NCBI GenBank assembly: GCA_006384855.1
Contig: VCJN01003147.1
Span: forward strand, 1 to 64,000
Direction: 5' to 3'
Length of the DNA: 64,000 nt
Source of the DNA: Tetraselmis striata
Lineage: Eukaryota; Chlorophyta; Chlorodendrophyceae; Chlorodendrales; Chlorodendraceae
Position 1 is the stretch's first letter. Every line of letters starts with the position of its first letter. Of this stretch, positions 45,201-56,978 are shown piece by piece. The translations under genes were made by a program, and so were the position numbers. The notes below the pieces were generated by a model. The model worked only from the letters and a program-made list of their open reading frames with translations. It was not told where the DNA came from and made no database searches.

Positions 45201-45443
45201 TCTCCTTCTTGGTTTCTAGAACTTTTACTTTACTATTACTTTTAAGTTCCTGGCAGTACAATACAAGTACAGGTGCATGTGCATATAACAGTGCCTTGCT
45301 TTAAAAAGGTGCTACACTAGTGTCAGCTAAAGGGCGATGCCACGACCGCCAGCAGATGCGGATACGCCAGCAAGACAGAGGGCGCGACCAGTGCCGAGCG
45401 AATCCGGGGCCTTGCGGTACGACGCTACTCTGAGCTACTTGGG

Positions 45444-48400
45444 CTAATCCAGGGTGCGGACCGCCGGGCACGGGCGCCGACAGCTGCGGCGGAGGCCGGG
45501 TGGAAGCGCAGTGGCGGGTGAGGCTGCGGACGGCGCGGGGGGCAGCGGAGCCGGTGTCCCGGGCGCGGTTGTGGGCGCCGGCGAGGAGGCCGAGGCGAGC
45601 GCGTCTGTGGACGCCCGGTTGGGGGCCATCGGAGCGGGGCTCGCTCCGGCCGGGATGATCTCGGCGAGCGCTGGGGGTGCCGGAGCGGGGCTGAGCGAAG
45701 GGGGGGCGAACTTTACTTGGCGCGTCCAGAGCATTGCGTGCTCAGTCTCCCCATCCAAGTAGTTGATGGTGTGGCGCGTCGTGACGGCGTCGAATGCGCC
45801 CACTGCCCCGGGGAACCACTCGTCCTCCAGGGGCCAGAAGACGAGCACGCGGCGCCCCTCCGCTTTGTCGCCGAGGACCGTCAGCTCGGCGCCGACGTGG
45901 CCAGTGCTGCGAGCCAGGGCAGCGGCCTTTGCCAGCATGCACATCGTCTCGGCGGCCTCGGACTGCGCGGCGGGAAGGCTGCGGGAGCGCGTGGGGGTGG
46001 CCTGGCACATGCGGCACCGCCCGCATGCCGTCGACGACCGCGGCGGCGCGGCGTGCCTCATCGTAACGGCCGCGCCGCTGTCGGTCGCACTGCCCTCTGC
46101 GTACAGCGCCAGCAGGAACGGCGCACCAGCGTTGTCAACGACAAGATGATGGCGCAGAAACCGGTCCGGGACGTGCGTGGCTGATATACATGATGTGCCG
46201 ACTGACTGAAATGAACTATATGAATATAATTTGAAAAGAAATATAAAACAAGGAACATTAAATAAATCAACGAGTCACATGCGCGCACATCGCTGCCCAT
46301 CTCAGCAATTGAAATAATAAGGACCCGGAGTCAATTAAGCAGCCAAGGAAACGGCTGCAGATAGCGATGCGTAAGGCGGGTGGTGGGGTGCGCCGTGTGG
46401 CCATTGATAGTTGTGGCTCGGTGGGCTCGGCTCGGGTAGGCAGGAACCAAGAGGTGGCGGCAAGCAATAATGAGGCGCCGACACTGCGCTGAATCGCACG
46501 GGGACATGTCAAATCACTGAGGTGAGGTGGAATAGGGGTAACATTACAGAGTAGCCAAGGCAATGATGACGTGGTGACGTACTACATATCCACAATGGAT
46601 TAATGGACAGCCTTCCTATATTGCACAGTAGAACATATGGCAGTTTACCCAATTGGCGGGAGGCCGTGATACCCTGAGACCACCCACAGACTCATGAAAT
46701 AGGGTCTCCTCCTCTCTCTATGGGCCCACTTACTCGTATATAAACTATGCCACGCCAGAATCAACCTGCTACGGCGCGAATTACAACAACGTTATTATTG
46801 CGAGCACTTATCATAGTAATCATCGCGACTACCGTGTTATAACCACGAACCGCTGCTCATGAAAGCCAAAGCCTCTCATGATGCTCATCTCTGTCAGGGC
46901 CGCCTGGTGACATGGCAACACGCCGACTTTATTCAATCTTTTTTGGGACAGTGTATGGTAAACACACCAGCGGGCTGGGAGCAAGGCAGGCACTGCTGTG
47001 TAATTGCTCCGCACCTTGTGACGGGAGATCGACGGTGCCGGAGGCTGCTGCCCCCGCTGCGCCCCCTTGCTGCGCCTCGAACCGCCGGCTCGCCTCCCTG
47101 ATGCCCGCGTCGAACTGCGCCCGGAGGTGCGGCTGCGCCTCGATGCGCCTCGCCTCGCGCTGTCCCACCACGATGTCGCGGTACTCGGCGTACGGCAGCA
47201 CGTGCAGGAGCGTGGTCCGCTTCCACTTGGCGTCGATGCCGAGCATGACGGCGGCGCGGGGCTCGCGGAACGCCGGCGGCCTCGGGGCGGCGGCGGCGAT
47301 GGCGTCCGCCACGGGAAGGGGGAAGATGTCGGCCGGGATGTAACACGCCTCGCCGGGCAGCGTCGGGTCCAGCAGGACGGCGGGCCACAGCAAGAGCGAC
47401 TCCGTCGCCACGAAGCCGACCTCGCCGACGTCGTCCGGGATGCCGAGCGAAGTGGGCGGCAGACCCGTCTGCTCCAGGCGCGCCAGCACGCGCCGCAGCA
47501 TCGGCCCCAGCTCCCAGCCGGCGGCGGCCATTCGGCCGGCCCACGCGGCCATGGCGCTGGGCGGCACGGGCGGGCCGGAGGGCTCCAGCGCGCTCAGCAG
47601 CGGCGTGAAGGGGGCGGGGACTGGGAACTCCCCGACAAACGCAGCTTTGAAGCGGCGCCCCGCCACGGAGTACACCGCCGGCGGCCACGCCTCCTCGCCC
47701 AGCTCCTCCACACCGAGGGGCGTATCCTCGGACGGGTCCGCGATGTACTGCACCCGGTACATGTTCTCCGGCAGCAGCCGCCTCCCGATCCACGCCCCCA
47801 TCGGCACGGGCACGGCGTTGCCGAGCAGCCGGAAGCGGTGGCGCTGCAGCCTCGCGAAGTCAGAGCCGGCCAGGACGTCCGCCCCCGCCAGCGGCGCCGC
47901 GGGGTCCTGCCGCACCCAGGCGAAGACGACGGCAGCTTTCAGTTGTGGAGCCGACGGTGAGATTCTTGACAGCCCCCGTAACTTGTCTACCGCACCAGGT
48001 CTCATCGCTGCCACACGTCTGCTACTGGGTATAATGTAAAGCCCGTCCTTCAGAGGGCCGGGGGAGGGGCAAAAATGGAGGGGGGCGGCGGGAGGACAAC
48101 ACCACTCTCTTTTAGATTAGGGACCTTCAGAGGGATGCCCGCTTTCGTTGAGAGAATGAGCGAGAACAAAGTTGTAAGAAATTTCAAACATCAAATAGTG
48201 GACGCGATGTGGGTTGCGAATGTCGTCGGGCTGTAGGACAGCTGGCCTGGGAAACCAAGCTGTGTACAAATACCAATTTCAATTTCAATGTAGGGCGCAG
48301 CCATCTACGGGTGCCTAAGGATAAGAACCCTCATTGCCAGGCTCAAGTTGGGATTGCATGCGACCCATAAGAACCTTCGCTATGTTTCTGCTGTACTTTT

Positions 48401-51396
48401 GTCTACGACTGACGCCTGGCAGCCAGGGCGGGTTCTTGCTCGCAGTGTTCTTTAATCACCGCGTCGGCGAGCGTAGTCAATGTTCCGGGCGGGTCGGCGG
48501 CGTTGTGCTTAATCGAGCACCGGGACCCCGAGTGTCCCTTGAGCCGCATGACGGGGTTTTGGTCCCTCAACCCCGCGCGACCGGGATCCTGCGTTTCATG
48601 GAGCTGTCCTTGAGGCGTCCTGCGTCTAGCGAGTACCATCACGGCGGGGCACTGCACAGCCGCCGGAGTCCTTACTCAGGACCGAACTCTTGCGGCGGTG
48701 CACAGGAGGAGGCTGATGAGGCATAGGCCAACCTAAGGAAACACGGGTTCTGACGGCGCGGTAATAAGAACACTGCAAATACAAACCTGCCAAGGGTTTC
48801 AGGGTTTGAGGGCCTGTATGGTAAGAGGTCAAATCAATGAAGACGGAAACTCTGGGCGAACTGCAACAAATATTATTATACGTCTCACGCAAGCCCAATT
48901 CGAGGCTGCCTCATGAGAATAGGAGGGTTCTTTTAACATATAGGATACTTATTATTAATGACAGCGGTCTTGGGCGTTATAGGTGTGCCGTGCCTACTAG
49001 CTATAACACAGTTGTTGAATGCCCCACTGTCTGTCTCGGCAGTTAAGTGACATAATCCAGCAAAGCGTCACTTTTTTCATCAGTACGCTTCGCTTTATTG
49101 CCGTACGGGTACCCGGCTACGCGAGTATAGCAGGAGCAACGGGGCAGTAATGGCCTACTAGGTAGCTAAACAAAGCGCTTATCTCCTGTCATGTACTACT
49201 AAGTACTGCACTCCACCCATCAAGCCACGGTCGGTAAGTACACAGCCGCACGATATGCAGGATTGAATCCAACTGTGAGCCTCATCCCGCTGAAGGTTTC
49301 CCATCCAACGCGGCGCCCCGGCCCGGGCCATACATACCCGCACCCCACCCCGCCTAGCGGCCCGGCGCAGCCCCCACACGACGCCCCGGTCTAGCCTTCC
49401 TGCTCAGGCAGCCCGCGCGTCGTCGCCCCGTGTTCCCCGAGAGGGTGAGCTAGCTGACTCCCCCCCCCCCCCCCCCCCTGCCTTGCTTTACCGTGTTTGC
49501 GTCTTCGAGCCTGGACAGCTGATCCCGCGCGCGACTGCCAGGAGCGCAGGCCGCCCGCCACAACAATCTCGAACAATCGACGCATCGCTGTTTTAGCTCT
49601 CAAGTTCCCTCGTAAAAGTATGGACCACAGCAATTAGATACAATATGTGTGAGTAAACAAATGGCACGGAGTGGTCGGGTTGGGTCTACGGAATGATATA
49701 TCTTGTTTTGCCGTGTACGATAATCACACCGCATCAACCTGGCATGTTAAGTAAGAAGCAGGATGGCGCAGATTGAGTGCGCGCTGGCGCGTCAGGACCT
49801 CACCGCCGCCGCACCTGCATGCAGCACGCAGTCCAGCCAGCAGGGAGCCCAAACAGCAGCTCCACCTCCTCCGGCGTGAGGTAGCGCGCCGGCGGCTGCT
49901 GCTCGTCGTCGCCCACGAGCGGGACGACGCAGGTCCGGCAGCCGTTCGTGGTGGTGATGGTCTGCACCGCGTCCAGCTGCGGCGGGCAGCGCTTCTCCCC
50001 CAGATCAATCACGAGGCAGTGCCGGTAGCAGCCGCGCTCGAAGGCGAGCCTCAGGCCGTCGTCCACCTCATAGAAGTGTCCGGTGCTGTCGGGGCTGGCG
50101 CACTGCAATGCGGGTTGCGACACGGCGTTGGCCACCGGGTCGTCCCCGAGCACATGCAGCCGGCAGTGCTGGTAGCAGTGGTAGCACAGCCCGGCGACAA
50201 GCTCCGCGCACGCGCCGGAGCACACCGGCCCCGCCGTCGGCGACGAGTAGATCCCCTTGCCGCGCGGAGCCAGCAGGATGTCGCGCGGGTTGGCGTGCAG
50301 CGCGCCGAGGATGAACACGCGACGCCGCATGTGCGGGAGGCCAAACCCCCGGAGGTCCAGCACGCGCTGGGCCACGTGGTAGTGCAGCGCCTCGAGGGCA
50401 TCGAACACAGCGACGACGTGCGGCGGCGCTGCGGCGGCGTCCGATGCCTCGCTGCGCTGGAAGGCATCGTGCAGCTCCTCCGCCGGCTCGCGGTGGTCGC
50501 GGTGGAGGATACCCGTTACGTTCTCCAGCAGCACGTACTCCACCCTGTGCCGCTTGAGTAGCCTGATCACGTGCTTAAAGTTGCCGGTGCGGTGGCCGTC
50601 CATTCCTGTTGAGGAGTGGTGCGGCCACAGGAGATTATTTCTGCAATGACCGACTACTAATAGATATGCTATAATAGCATAGATACTATACTAGGAACAC
50701 AGAACAAAGAGCGTGAGCTTTCAGTAGTAGGTCTGGACTAGTTGAGCTAGCAGCCGGTAAGGATTCCTTCAATTACCAATTTTGAATTCGTTATCACTGC
50801 TAATAACACCGATGTTATAACCCATCTGCGCGCTTTACCCACGATGACATGTGGCCAATGTTTGGACTGGATATCTCTATTTGAGATTCTCTGATCTGAA
50901 ACGTCACAATCACAATTACAGGCGCTGCCAGCTCATGGCCGAGTAGCAGGTTGCAAAAACATGTGCAGGAATACTTCAAATACAAATAGTATATGGCCAT
51001 TTCAACACGACAAACTTAGGCGACTATACGTACATGCTGATGGCGGTGATAGTAGCAGGAAATAGTCTGATTGTTTTCCGTGTTTATACTCGTTCCCAAA
51101 TAGTCTCATAATGACACTCTCGTTATTGGAAGGGGCAATGCTCGCTGCGCACCAGTGCGCATAGGGTTGTTGGCCGACACGTCGGGGCAGGGGAAGCCGC
51201 CCGTCAGGAGTTCCGTCCCTTCCGGCAGCGCCGACAGCGACGCCACGTCTCCGTGCAGCTCCACGCCGGGGAAGTGCTGCCGCAGGCACTGCTTGGCGTG
51301 CTCGTCGCAGTCGGCCAGAAGGATAGGCTCGTGGCCCGCTGTGGTCAGACCATACGCCAACGCACCGACGCCACTAAAGACGCAGGCAAACTTCAT
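45444..51396 (-). CDS. DNA cytosine-5 methyltransferase with Cys-rich insert and C-terminal Tudor-like domain
   Basis: Four exons, 51396-51153, 50605-49815, 47906-47015 and 46180-45444, agree in phase and give about 887 residues. Methyltransferase motifs in order: I, FSGVGALAYGL (7-17); IV, GGFPCPDVSANN (66-77, catalytic Cys 70); VI, LLENV (107-111); VIII, GLPHMRRRVFI (170-180); IX, RYLTPEEVELLFGLPAGW (about 325-342); X, LLGNAVPVPMGAW (372-384). The product would methylate C5 of cytosine in nuclear DNA. A Cys cluster, CSGACAELVAGLCYHCYQHC, sits between motifs VIII and IX. After motif X come about 270 residues of unknown fold, CGRCRMC (695-701, like half a CXXC finger) and a Tudor-like stretch, VLVFWPLEDEWFPGAVGAF onward (about 750-800). 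Pro follows the catalytic Cys where Gln is usual. Donors are GTGCG-type. No DNMT subfamily is assigned. Confidence 0.8.
47907..49814 (-). other. Long intron of the methyltransferase gene
   Basis: Nearly 1.9 kb lies between exons 2 and 3. It contains a dispersed-repeat copy at about 48325-48480 and a C homopolymer at 49460-49479. No exon or other gene was supported inside. Confidence 0.6.
48325..48480 (+). repeat. Short dispersed repeat, copy 4
   Basis: It contains GCTCAAGTTGGGATTGCATG, AAGAACCTTCGCTATG, GCCTGGCAGCCAGGGCGGGT and TTGCTCGCAGTGTTCTTTAA in the order of the copies at 4418, 7725 and 17098. It lies antisense in the methyltransferase intron. Confidence 0.6.
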
Positions 51397-52200
51397 GGTG
51401 CCAACAGCAGTAGCACAGTCTTGACGGTGCCAACGACCGGCAGTATCGCGTCCTGGACAGTGTGTTGTCAGAATTACGACTTGCCAATGGTGCTACATCC
51501 CTGTGAAAGAGGCAGTCTTAATGTGAGAGAGTCGCCTTATCATCAAGTCGATAATAGTGCATCAAGCTCATATCTCCGCAGCTTTGTTAGGCAGCATTGC
51601 AGCATATAGAGCAAATGTATTTCTTGGATAAGACACAGCACTCAAATGTGTATTAAGTATGTGCTGCAACATGTCATATTCGGGTGATTTGTGTGAATTG
51701 ATGGTCATACTTTTCTATTGCTTGATTGTATAAATCAGTGAGGAATCCGCCGCCTCTCAGGCTGCTGCAAGTGATATTGCCGGCGTAGCCCGAACAGCAA
51801 GGACAAAGGGGGGGGGGGGGGGGGGGGTGAGGGGGAAGGGGGGGGGGGGGGGGGGGGGGGGGCGGGGGTGTTCGATGCAGTCTGCTGCTGCACGAACCGC
51901 GGCAACTATAATTAGGCACCAACAAGACAGGTCCGATACCGTGAGCGCACTGAATATGCAAAATTAAATCACCGTGGCAACCTTTGACACTGCCGCGACG
52001 GTGTTGGAAGTTGAAAATTCCAAGGAATAGTCACATCACAAAGTGTCAAAGTCTAGGCTACGCTATTTCACTACCAATGGCATTTCGCTATTTCATTAGT
52101 ATGCGTTATATTGGACTTCCAGGAATCACAGACACGGTGGGTATGGATCGTGCTGATTACTGCTTTCTGGGGCTCCACGGAAGTCGGGACTTGAAGCTTA
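51397..52200. other. Upstream region of the methyltransferase gene
   Basis: No gene was recognised. Two long G homopolymer blocks lie at 51807-51862 with a short break. The promoter of the methyltransferase presumably lies just right of 51396. Confidence 0.4.
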
Positions 52201-53160
52201 CGTCTCTGAGGGCTGGAACAGCCTGAGATAACCCTCAAATTGACATTCTGATGCGTTGCTTCCGGAGGTCTAGAAATGAGGCATCTGAGACTGCGTGACC
52301 TACCTTCGGACGAACACGTCTGGCGAATCCCCGTGATTGCAGGGGACGAAGGTCGCCGGCACCAAAAGAAACAGAACACAGTTTCGCCCGACGGTATTTT
52401 CCAATGAGTAGTGCGGCGGCGAGCACTGTAAGTCCGAATGTCCACAGTCAGCTCAGCTAGATAACCTCGCCACACGGTGTGTCTCAAGATAGAAATAGTG
52501 AAGGTCAATATGTCTTCCGACGGCGACGCGCTGCGTAGACGAGCACACGTGCGCCAAGAAGGGCGCCTTGGTGCACACTGTGCCAGTGCGCCGTGGACCC
52601 GTTTAAGAGATATTATAGTGGCCTGCACTTGCACGGTGTATATATTGTACTGGCTGATAGCTCGGAAACACTTCTCACAGCATATCCTTGTCTCGACGTC
52701 CCAGGGTGTTGATTGGCGAGTATCGAAGCCTCGTGCGACGTGCAGTGCATCACGTGTGGTAACATACACAACGCGCACGCCCAGCAGCGCACAGTCCAAA
52801 TGGAACTACGGAGACTGCGGGGGGCCAGCGATGCGTCCCACCCTGGCGACATGGTCTGGCGGGAGTTTGGGGGGGTACACCTGGTGTTGGACGTGGCGGT
52901 CACTGGCGTCTATCGCAACACCATCGCCGTCCAGGCCGCCTCTCAGCCGGGCTACGCAGCGCGCCAACGCGCACGCACCAAGTTCTCTCTCGACGCCAAG
53001 TCCGGGCGCCCAGTGCAGCGCCGCCACCGTTTCGTGCCGTCCGTTATGGAGGAGGTCGGGCGTTTGGGTGAGCACTTCTTGGCTCTGCTCCGCGAGCCGG
53101 CTGGACGCGGCGTATCGTCAGGCCGATTGCGCTCGCCCCCCTCCTGGAAACCCCTGCGTC
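52200..53160 (+). mobile_element. LINE fragment with restriction-like endonuclease end
   Basis: The frame from about 52713 to 53150 carries CITCGNIHNAHAQQ (Cys-His cluster), then HPGDMVWREFGGVHLVLDVAV, then a conserved ARQRARTKFS, RHRFVPSVMEEVGRLGEHF and LALLRE order. This is the C-terminal nuclease region typical of algal and oomycete LINE-like reverse transcriptases; PGD and LDVAV hold the PD-(D/E)XK-type acidic residues. No reverse transcriptase part was found, so only the 3' portion remains. Confidence 0.6.
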
Positions 53161-53162
53161 CG

Positions 53163-53233
53163 GCCACTGGTAGAACTTTTTGGTTACAGGGAGAGCGTCC
53201 GGAGAATGCACGCAAAGTACTGTCGTGCCACTG
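53163..53233 (+). repeat. Short dispersed 34-base core between local direct repeats, copy B
   Basis: GCCACTG flanks a 57-base insert at 53170-53226 that contains the same core as copies A (35807-35870) and C (57160-57196), here in the opposite orientation. Right after the second flank, CTTTTTGG recurs, as it also does beside copy A. Confidence 0.55.
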
Positions 53234-53454
53234 TCGTCGCTTTTTGGGTATTTGGAGATACGCCGCTGGACGGCCGGATTGTCCGTCGCCCTGCACGTAT
53301 TCTTCGCGAAGTACCTCCGAGAGAACACCGCCGCCCCTTCGTCCGCCGGCGGAGGCCACGCGCGCTCCGCCGACCCTGGTACTTAGCGTCTGTAGTGTTT
53401 TGCCTCCGAGGCGCTCGCGCCCCCGGGCCCGCCTGCCTGCCGCCCGTACGGGTA

Positions 53455-53560
53455 GTAGTTTTTTTTCCCGCCCCCGGGACAGGACTGGCACCAGTGAAAC
53501 CCTTGCAGCGTCTCTACGACGGCCATTTCGGCAGCGATCCAGTTGTGCAAGCCCTGGAAA
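53455..53560 (-). mobile_element. LINE 3' tail, third copy
   Basis: On the minus strand this reads GGCCGTCGTAGAGACGCT, AAGGGTTTCACTGGTGCCAG and GTCCCGGGGGCGGG ending in a run of A, matching the tails at 27580-27660 and 37030-37086. Confidence 0.7.
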
Positions 53561-54207
53561 GCCGGTGGTAGTACTTTGCCTTCGCCCGACTATACCCCGT
53601 GTAACTAAACCCATCGTGACTATTCTGTCAGATTCGGTGGTACAAAGAGTACGTGCACGCCGGCCGGCCAACACGAATCGACCGCGATGTAAACACGTCA
53701 CCGGTGCCTCGTCCGTCACCCATCACCCTGCCAGACTGATGGGGACATGCATCTCGGCATCTGGGTTGAGGGACGTAGTTAAGGGCTACACACGGCAACG
53801 CTCTCAACTGTGGTCATATTTCACTAAAGTTAATGTCTGCATAGCTACCAGGCAGCATATACCCCAAACGCTGTCGATGCTCTTCTATATCGGTTAGTCA
53901 GCAGGCTTGAAGACTGTTTGCCAGATGAAACTCAACCCGCAGTCAACCTCGCCTGCTGCATGACCGCAGCGGCTGATAGCGAGTCACCTCAGCAATCCAC
54001 AGCACAAACGAAGTCAGGGACAAAAGGAAATCCGGAAACACATACACGGCGCCCGAGTTTGCGATGCATTGGGACCAGTCCGTCAAGAGGTGTCCGCTTA
54101 CATGACCACGCTAGTGGCTGCATGCATGCGATGACCTGTCCCTGGGGCACTTTCCCAGCGCTAGCTGGCTGCAATGGAGTGGGGCCAAGGGGGGGGGGGG
54201 GGGGCAT

Positions 54208-56978
54208 CTACACGCCGGGAAGGCCGGGCTTGGAAACGACGGCGTCGACGAGGCCGTACTCCACTGCCTCCGCGGCCGACATGAAGAAGTCGCGGTCCGT
54301 GTCCATGGTGATGCGCTCCATGCTCTGGCCGGTGAACTCGGACTGGCCGCGCACAGCAGCGGGAGAGACGCGGGCGGGGGACACAAGCGTGAGGCGCGGC
54401 CAGCGTGGCGGCGGGGGGCGGCAGGAGAGGATGGCATCTCCCGGCCAGCCGGCCATCGGATGGCGGCGACATCAAATACCGTAGAATCCAACACGGCCCG
54501 CAGGGCCAAAAAAAAGATATTCGTGTTGTATGTGCTGTATTCCGACTTATTTCTCCGCTTTAATGGGTTCTCCCTCTTCGCTTGGGGGGGGGGAAGGGGG
54601 TCAAAAACATTATTTGTCCGCAGACCATTTGTGTTTGTAAAGTAATGAAATGGTTGACTATTGTACTGACGTCATGCACAAAGACACAATGCCTGTGATA
54701 TGAGGAGTGTTTAACCTTGTATTGACTCTGTTTGTTCTTTTGTCTGTCTAGCAGCAGGGGGGGGGGGGGGGGGGGCCCACCAGGTATCCGTTGAGCGTGA
54801 GCTTGTGGTGCAGGATCTCATTGGCCTGGATCTCGATGTCCGCGGCCTGGCCCTGCGCACCGCCCAGCGGCTGATGGATCATGATGCGCGAGTTGGCGAG
54901 CGAGTAGCGCTTGCCCTTGTGGCCGGACGCCAGCAGGAAGGCGCCCATGGAGGCGGCCAGGCCGACGCAGACGGTGGACACGTCGGGGCGGATGTGGCGC
55001 ATGGTGTCGAAGACGCCCATGCCTGGTAGAGGGGCGTCAGGGGGGGGGGGGGGGGGGGGGGGGGCAAGGCAATAGCAGCGCTTAGCGGCACGCTCGAGGA
55101 TGGGGATCGTCCGGAGAGATAATGGGGAGCTCGCTGCTGGCGCAATCAATGCTGCGGTCATGGCGCGCGGCAAGTGCGCATGCTGCCGCTAGCAACGCAG
55201 CTACCCGCAGTGTCCAGCATCAGACACGCTTCTTATCAAGGCGGGAACCAATGCCCTCCTCCTCGTCTAGCGCTAGTCGCCAGTGGGGCCACCATTGTAT
55301 GCTACGTACGACAGGGACCGGCCGTAGCTTTAACTCAGAACAACGCAGTCTGAGCGGTGGAGAGCGGCAGACTAGCACGGCGTAACCACTTTTCGATTTC
55401 AATTGTATGCCACGGCATGATTACGAGCCGTCTGGCTTAAAAAAAAACAAACACAGTCCATCACTCCCTCGACGATCACATGTGCTAGAAACCATGCATG
55501 ATTTGCTGCCCGAAAGAAAAATGGGGGGTGAACTGGTGGGGGTGGGTGGAAGGAGCCGTGGGGAAGGGGGGCGCACCGGCCGTGACGGAGCCGCCGGGCG
55601 AGTTGACGTACATGGTGATGTCCTTCTTGGGGTCCACGCTGTCGAGGTACAGCATCTGCGCGATGATGAGGTTGGCCATGTCGTCGTCCACAGCGCCGCC
55701 GAGGCGCACCACGCGCTGCGGGAGCGGGGCCGGCGGGGCGGGGGGCGTCAGCAATGCCATGCGAGGGCGGCGGCTCAAGTAGTTGCCCCCATCCATGCCC
55801 CAAATGCAGCCGCTTTGTGCGGACGCTACCGTCTGATATGCCTCGGCAGCCGATCACTGCCGCCGTGCGCCGGAAGCCACGGTCATCCGATCAGTCAGAT
55901 GCTAGTGCCGCCAGTGCACTTGTGGGGCCCACAATGCTTGAGTACGGGTGCCAGAATACTGCGGGGGCGGAGGTGGACGAAAAAGAGGGGGGAGGGGGGG
56001 CGGGCGCACCTGCTGGAAGAGCTGGGAGATGACAGACTGGAAGCGCTCCATGACGATGGGGCTGGGGGGCGGGGGGCCCTGGCCAGCCCACACCTGGAAC
56101 TCGTCCTTGCTGCCGAGCTCCAGCCTGCCAACAAGCCAAAGGCAGTCAGCACGGCCACCCAGCACCACAGAGTCAGTAGGAAGACAGCCAGGTGCGTGTG
56201 GAGGAAAGGGACAAAAGCGGGTGGAAAGGGGGGGGGGGGGGGGGGCTCACTTCCGCCCAGAGTCGGGCCTCCACAGCTGCCTGCGAGAGTTGCATCAACA
56301 AAAGGGGAGCACACGGCAGGCATGTGTGAGGGGCTGTGCCGCACAATCACAATGGGGAAGGTGAAAATGTGTACGGCGCCGTACGCATCCCCCCCCCCCC
56401 CCCCCCCCCACACCTTCCCCCCTTCTTAGCCAATGCATCCCCACACGCACACCTCCCTGGAGCTACCCAGCCAGTCCTGCAGCTCCATGCTTCCCACCAC
56501 AGCAGAGCCACAGCCAGATGGTAGATGCTCCGCTGCGACAGCCAGGTGTGCGGGAAATGACCCCTCTTTCCTGATGTCACCCGCCCACTTCCGACCGAAT
56601 CTTTGGCCACCGCCACAGCCGGGTAGATGAGGAAAATGTTCGGAACCCAGCGGAACGCCCAGGATTGCATCAAACTGGAGCCGCCAGCCAAGCCCGGATA
56701 GAGGATGAGATAGATGAATGGGTGAGGGCACCAGGGATTTCAACCGTGCGGAATATGGGCTAGCGGAGACGTTCAGGGCGGAGTGGGGGGGGGGGGGGGG
56801 GGGGGGGGGGGGGAGGGAGGGGATGACTCCCGCCTGCCCGGTGCTCGCACCTGCCGCCCTCGCTGCTGCTGGCCTGAACACGGGACGGCAGGCGGCGCGC
56901 GCCGCACCCGCGCGTCGCGGCCCGGGGACGGCTGGCCAGCGCGGCGGCGCCGCGGGAAGATGTCAGCGTGGACTGCAT
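54208..56978 (-). CDS. CLPP5: Plastid ClpP protease subunit, CLPP5-like
   Basis: Six exons, 56978-56851, 56280-56251, 56124-56010, 55715-55577, 55022-54781 and 54342-54208, agree in phase and give 262 residues. ClpP forms the serine-protease barrel of the plastid Clp complex and degrades unfolded stromal proteins fed by ClpC-type ATPases. All three catalytic residues are visible: Ser in [11 protein letters not shown], His in [11 protein letters not shown] and Asp in [33 protein letters not shown] and [20 protein letters not shown] resemble plant CLPP5 more than CLPP3, CLPP4 or CLPR. The first about 45 residues ([18 protein letters not shown]) are Ser, Ala and Arg rich, as in a chloroplast transit peptide. 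Most donors are followed at once by C homopolymers. A TGTAA lies about 106 bases past the stop. Confidence 0.93.

Noticed and set aside
47067-47960. Plus-strand frame of 297 codons
   Set aside because: It is the antisense shadow of methyltransferase exon 3, with Arg-, Gly- and Pro-heavy composition and no domain.
49773-50561. Plus-strand frame of 262 codons
   Set aside because: It lies antisense to methyltransferase exon 2, which carries clear catalytic motifs.
52713-53897. Single plus-strand frame of 394 codons as one gene
   Set aside because: Only its first 150 codons resemble a LINE nuclease end; the rest runs through a short dispersed repeat and the antisense of a LINE tail.
55407-56429. 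Plus-strand frame of 340 codons
   Set aside because: It runs antisense through two CLPP5 exons and their G-rich introns; no domain.
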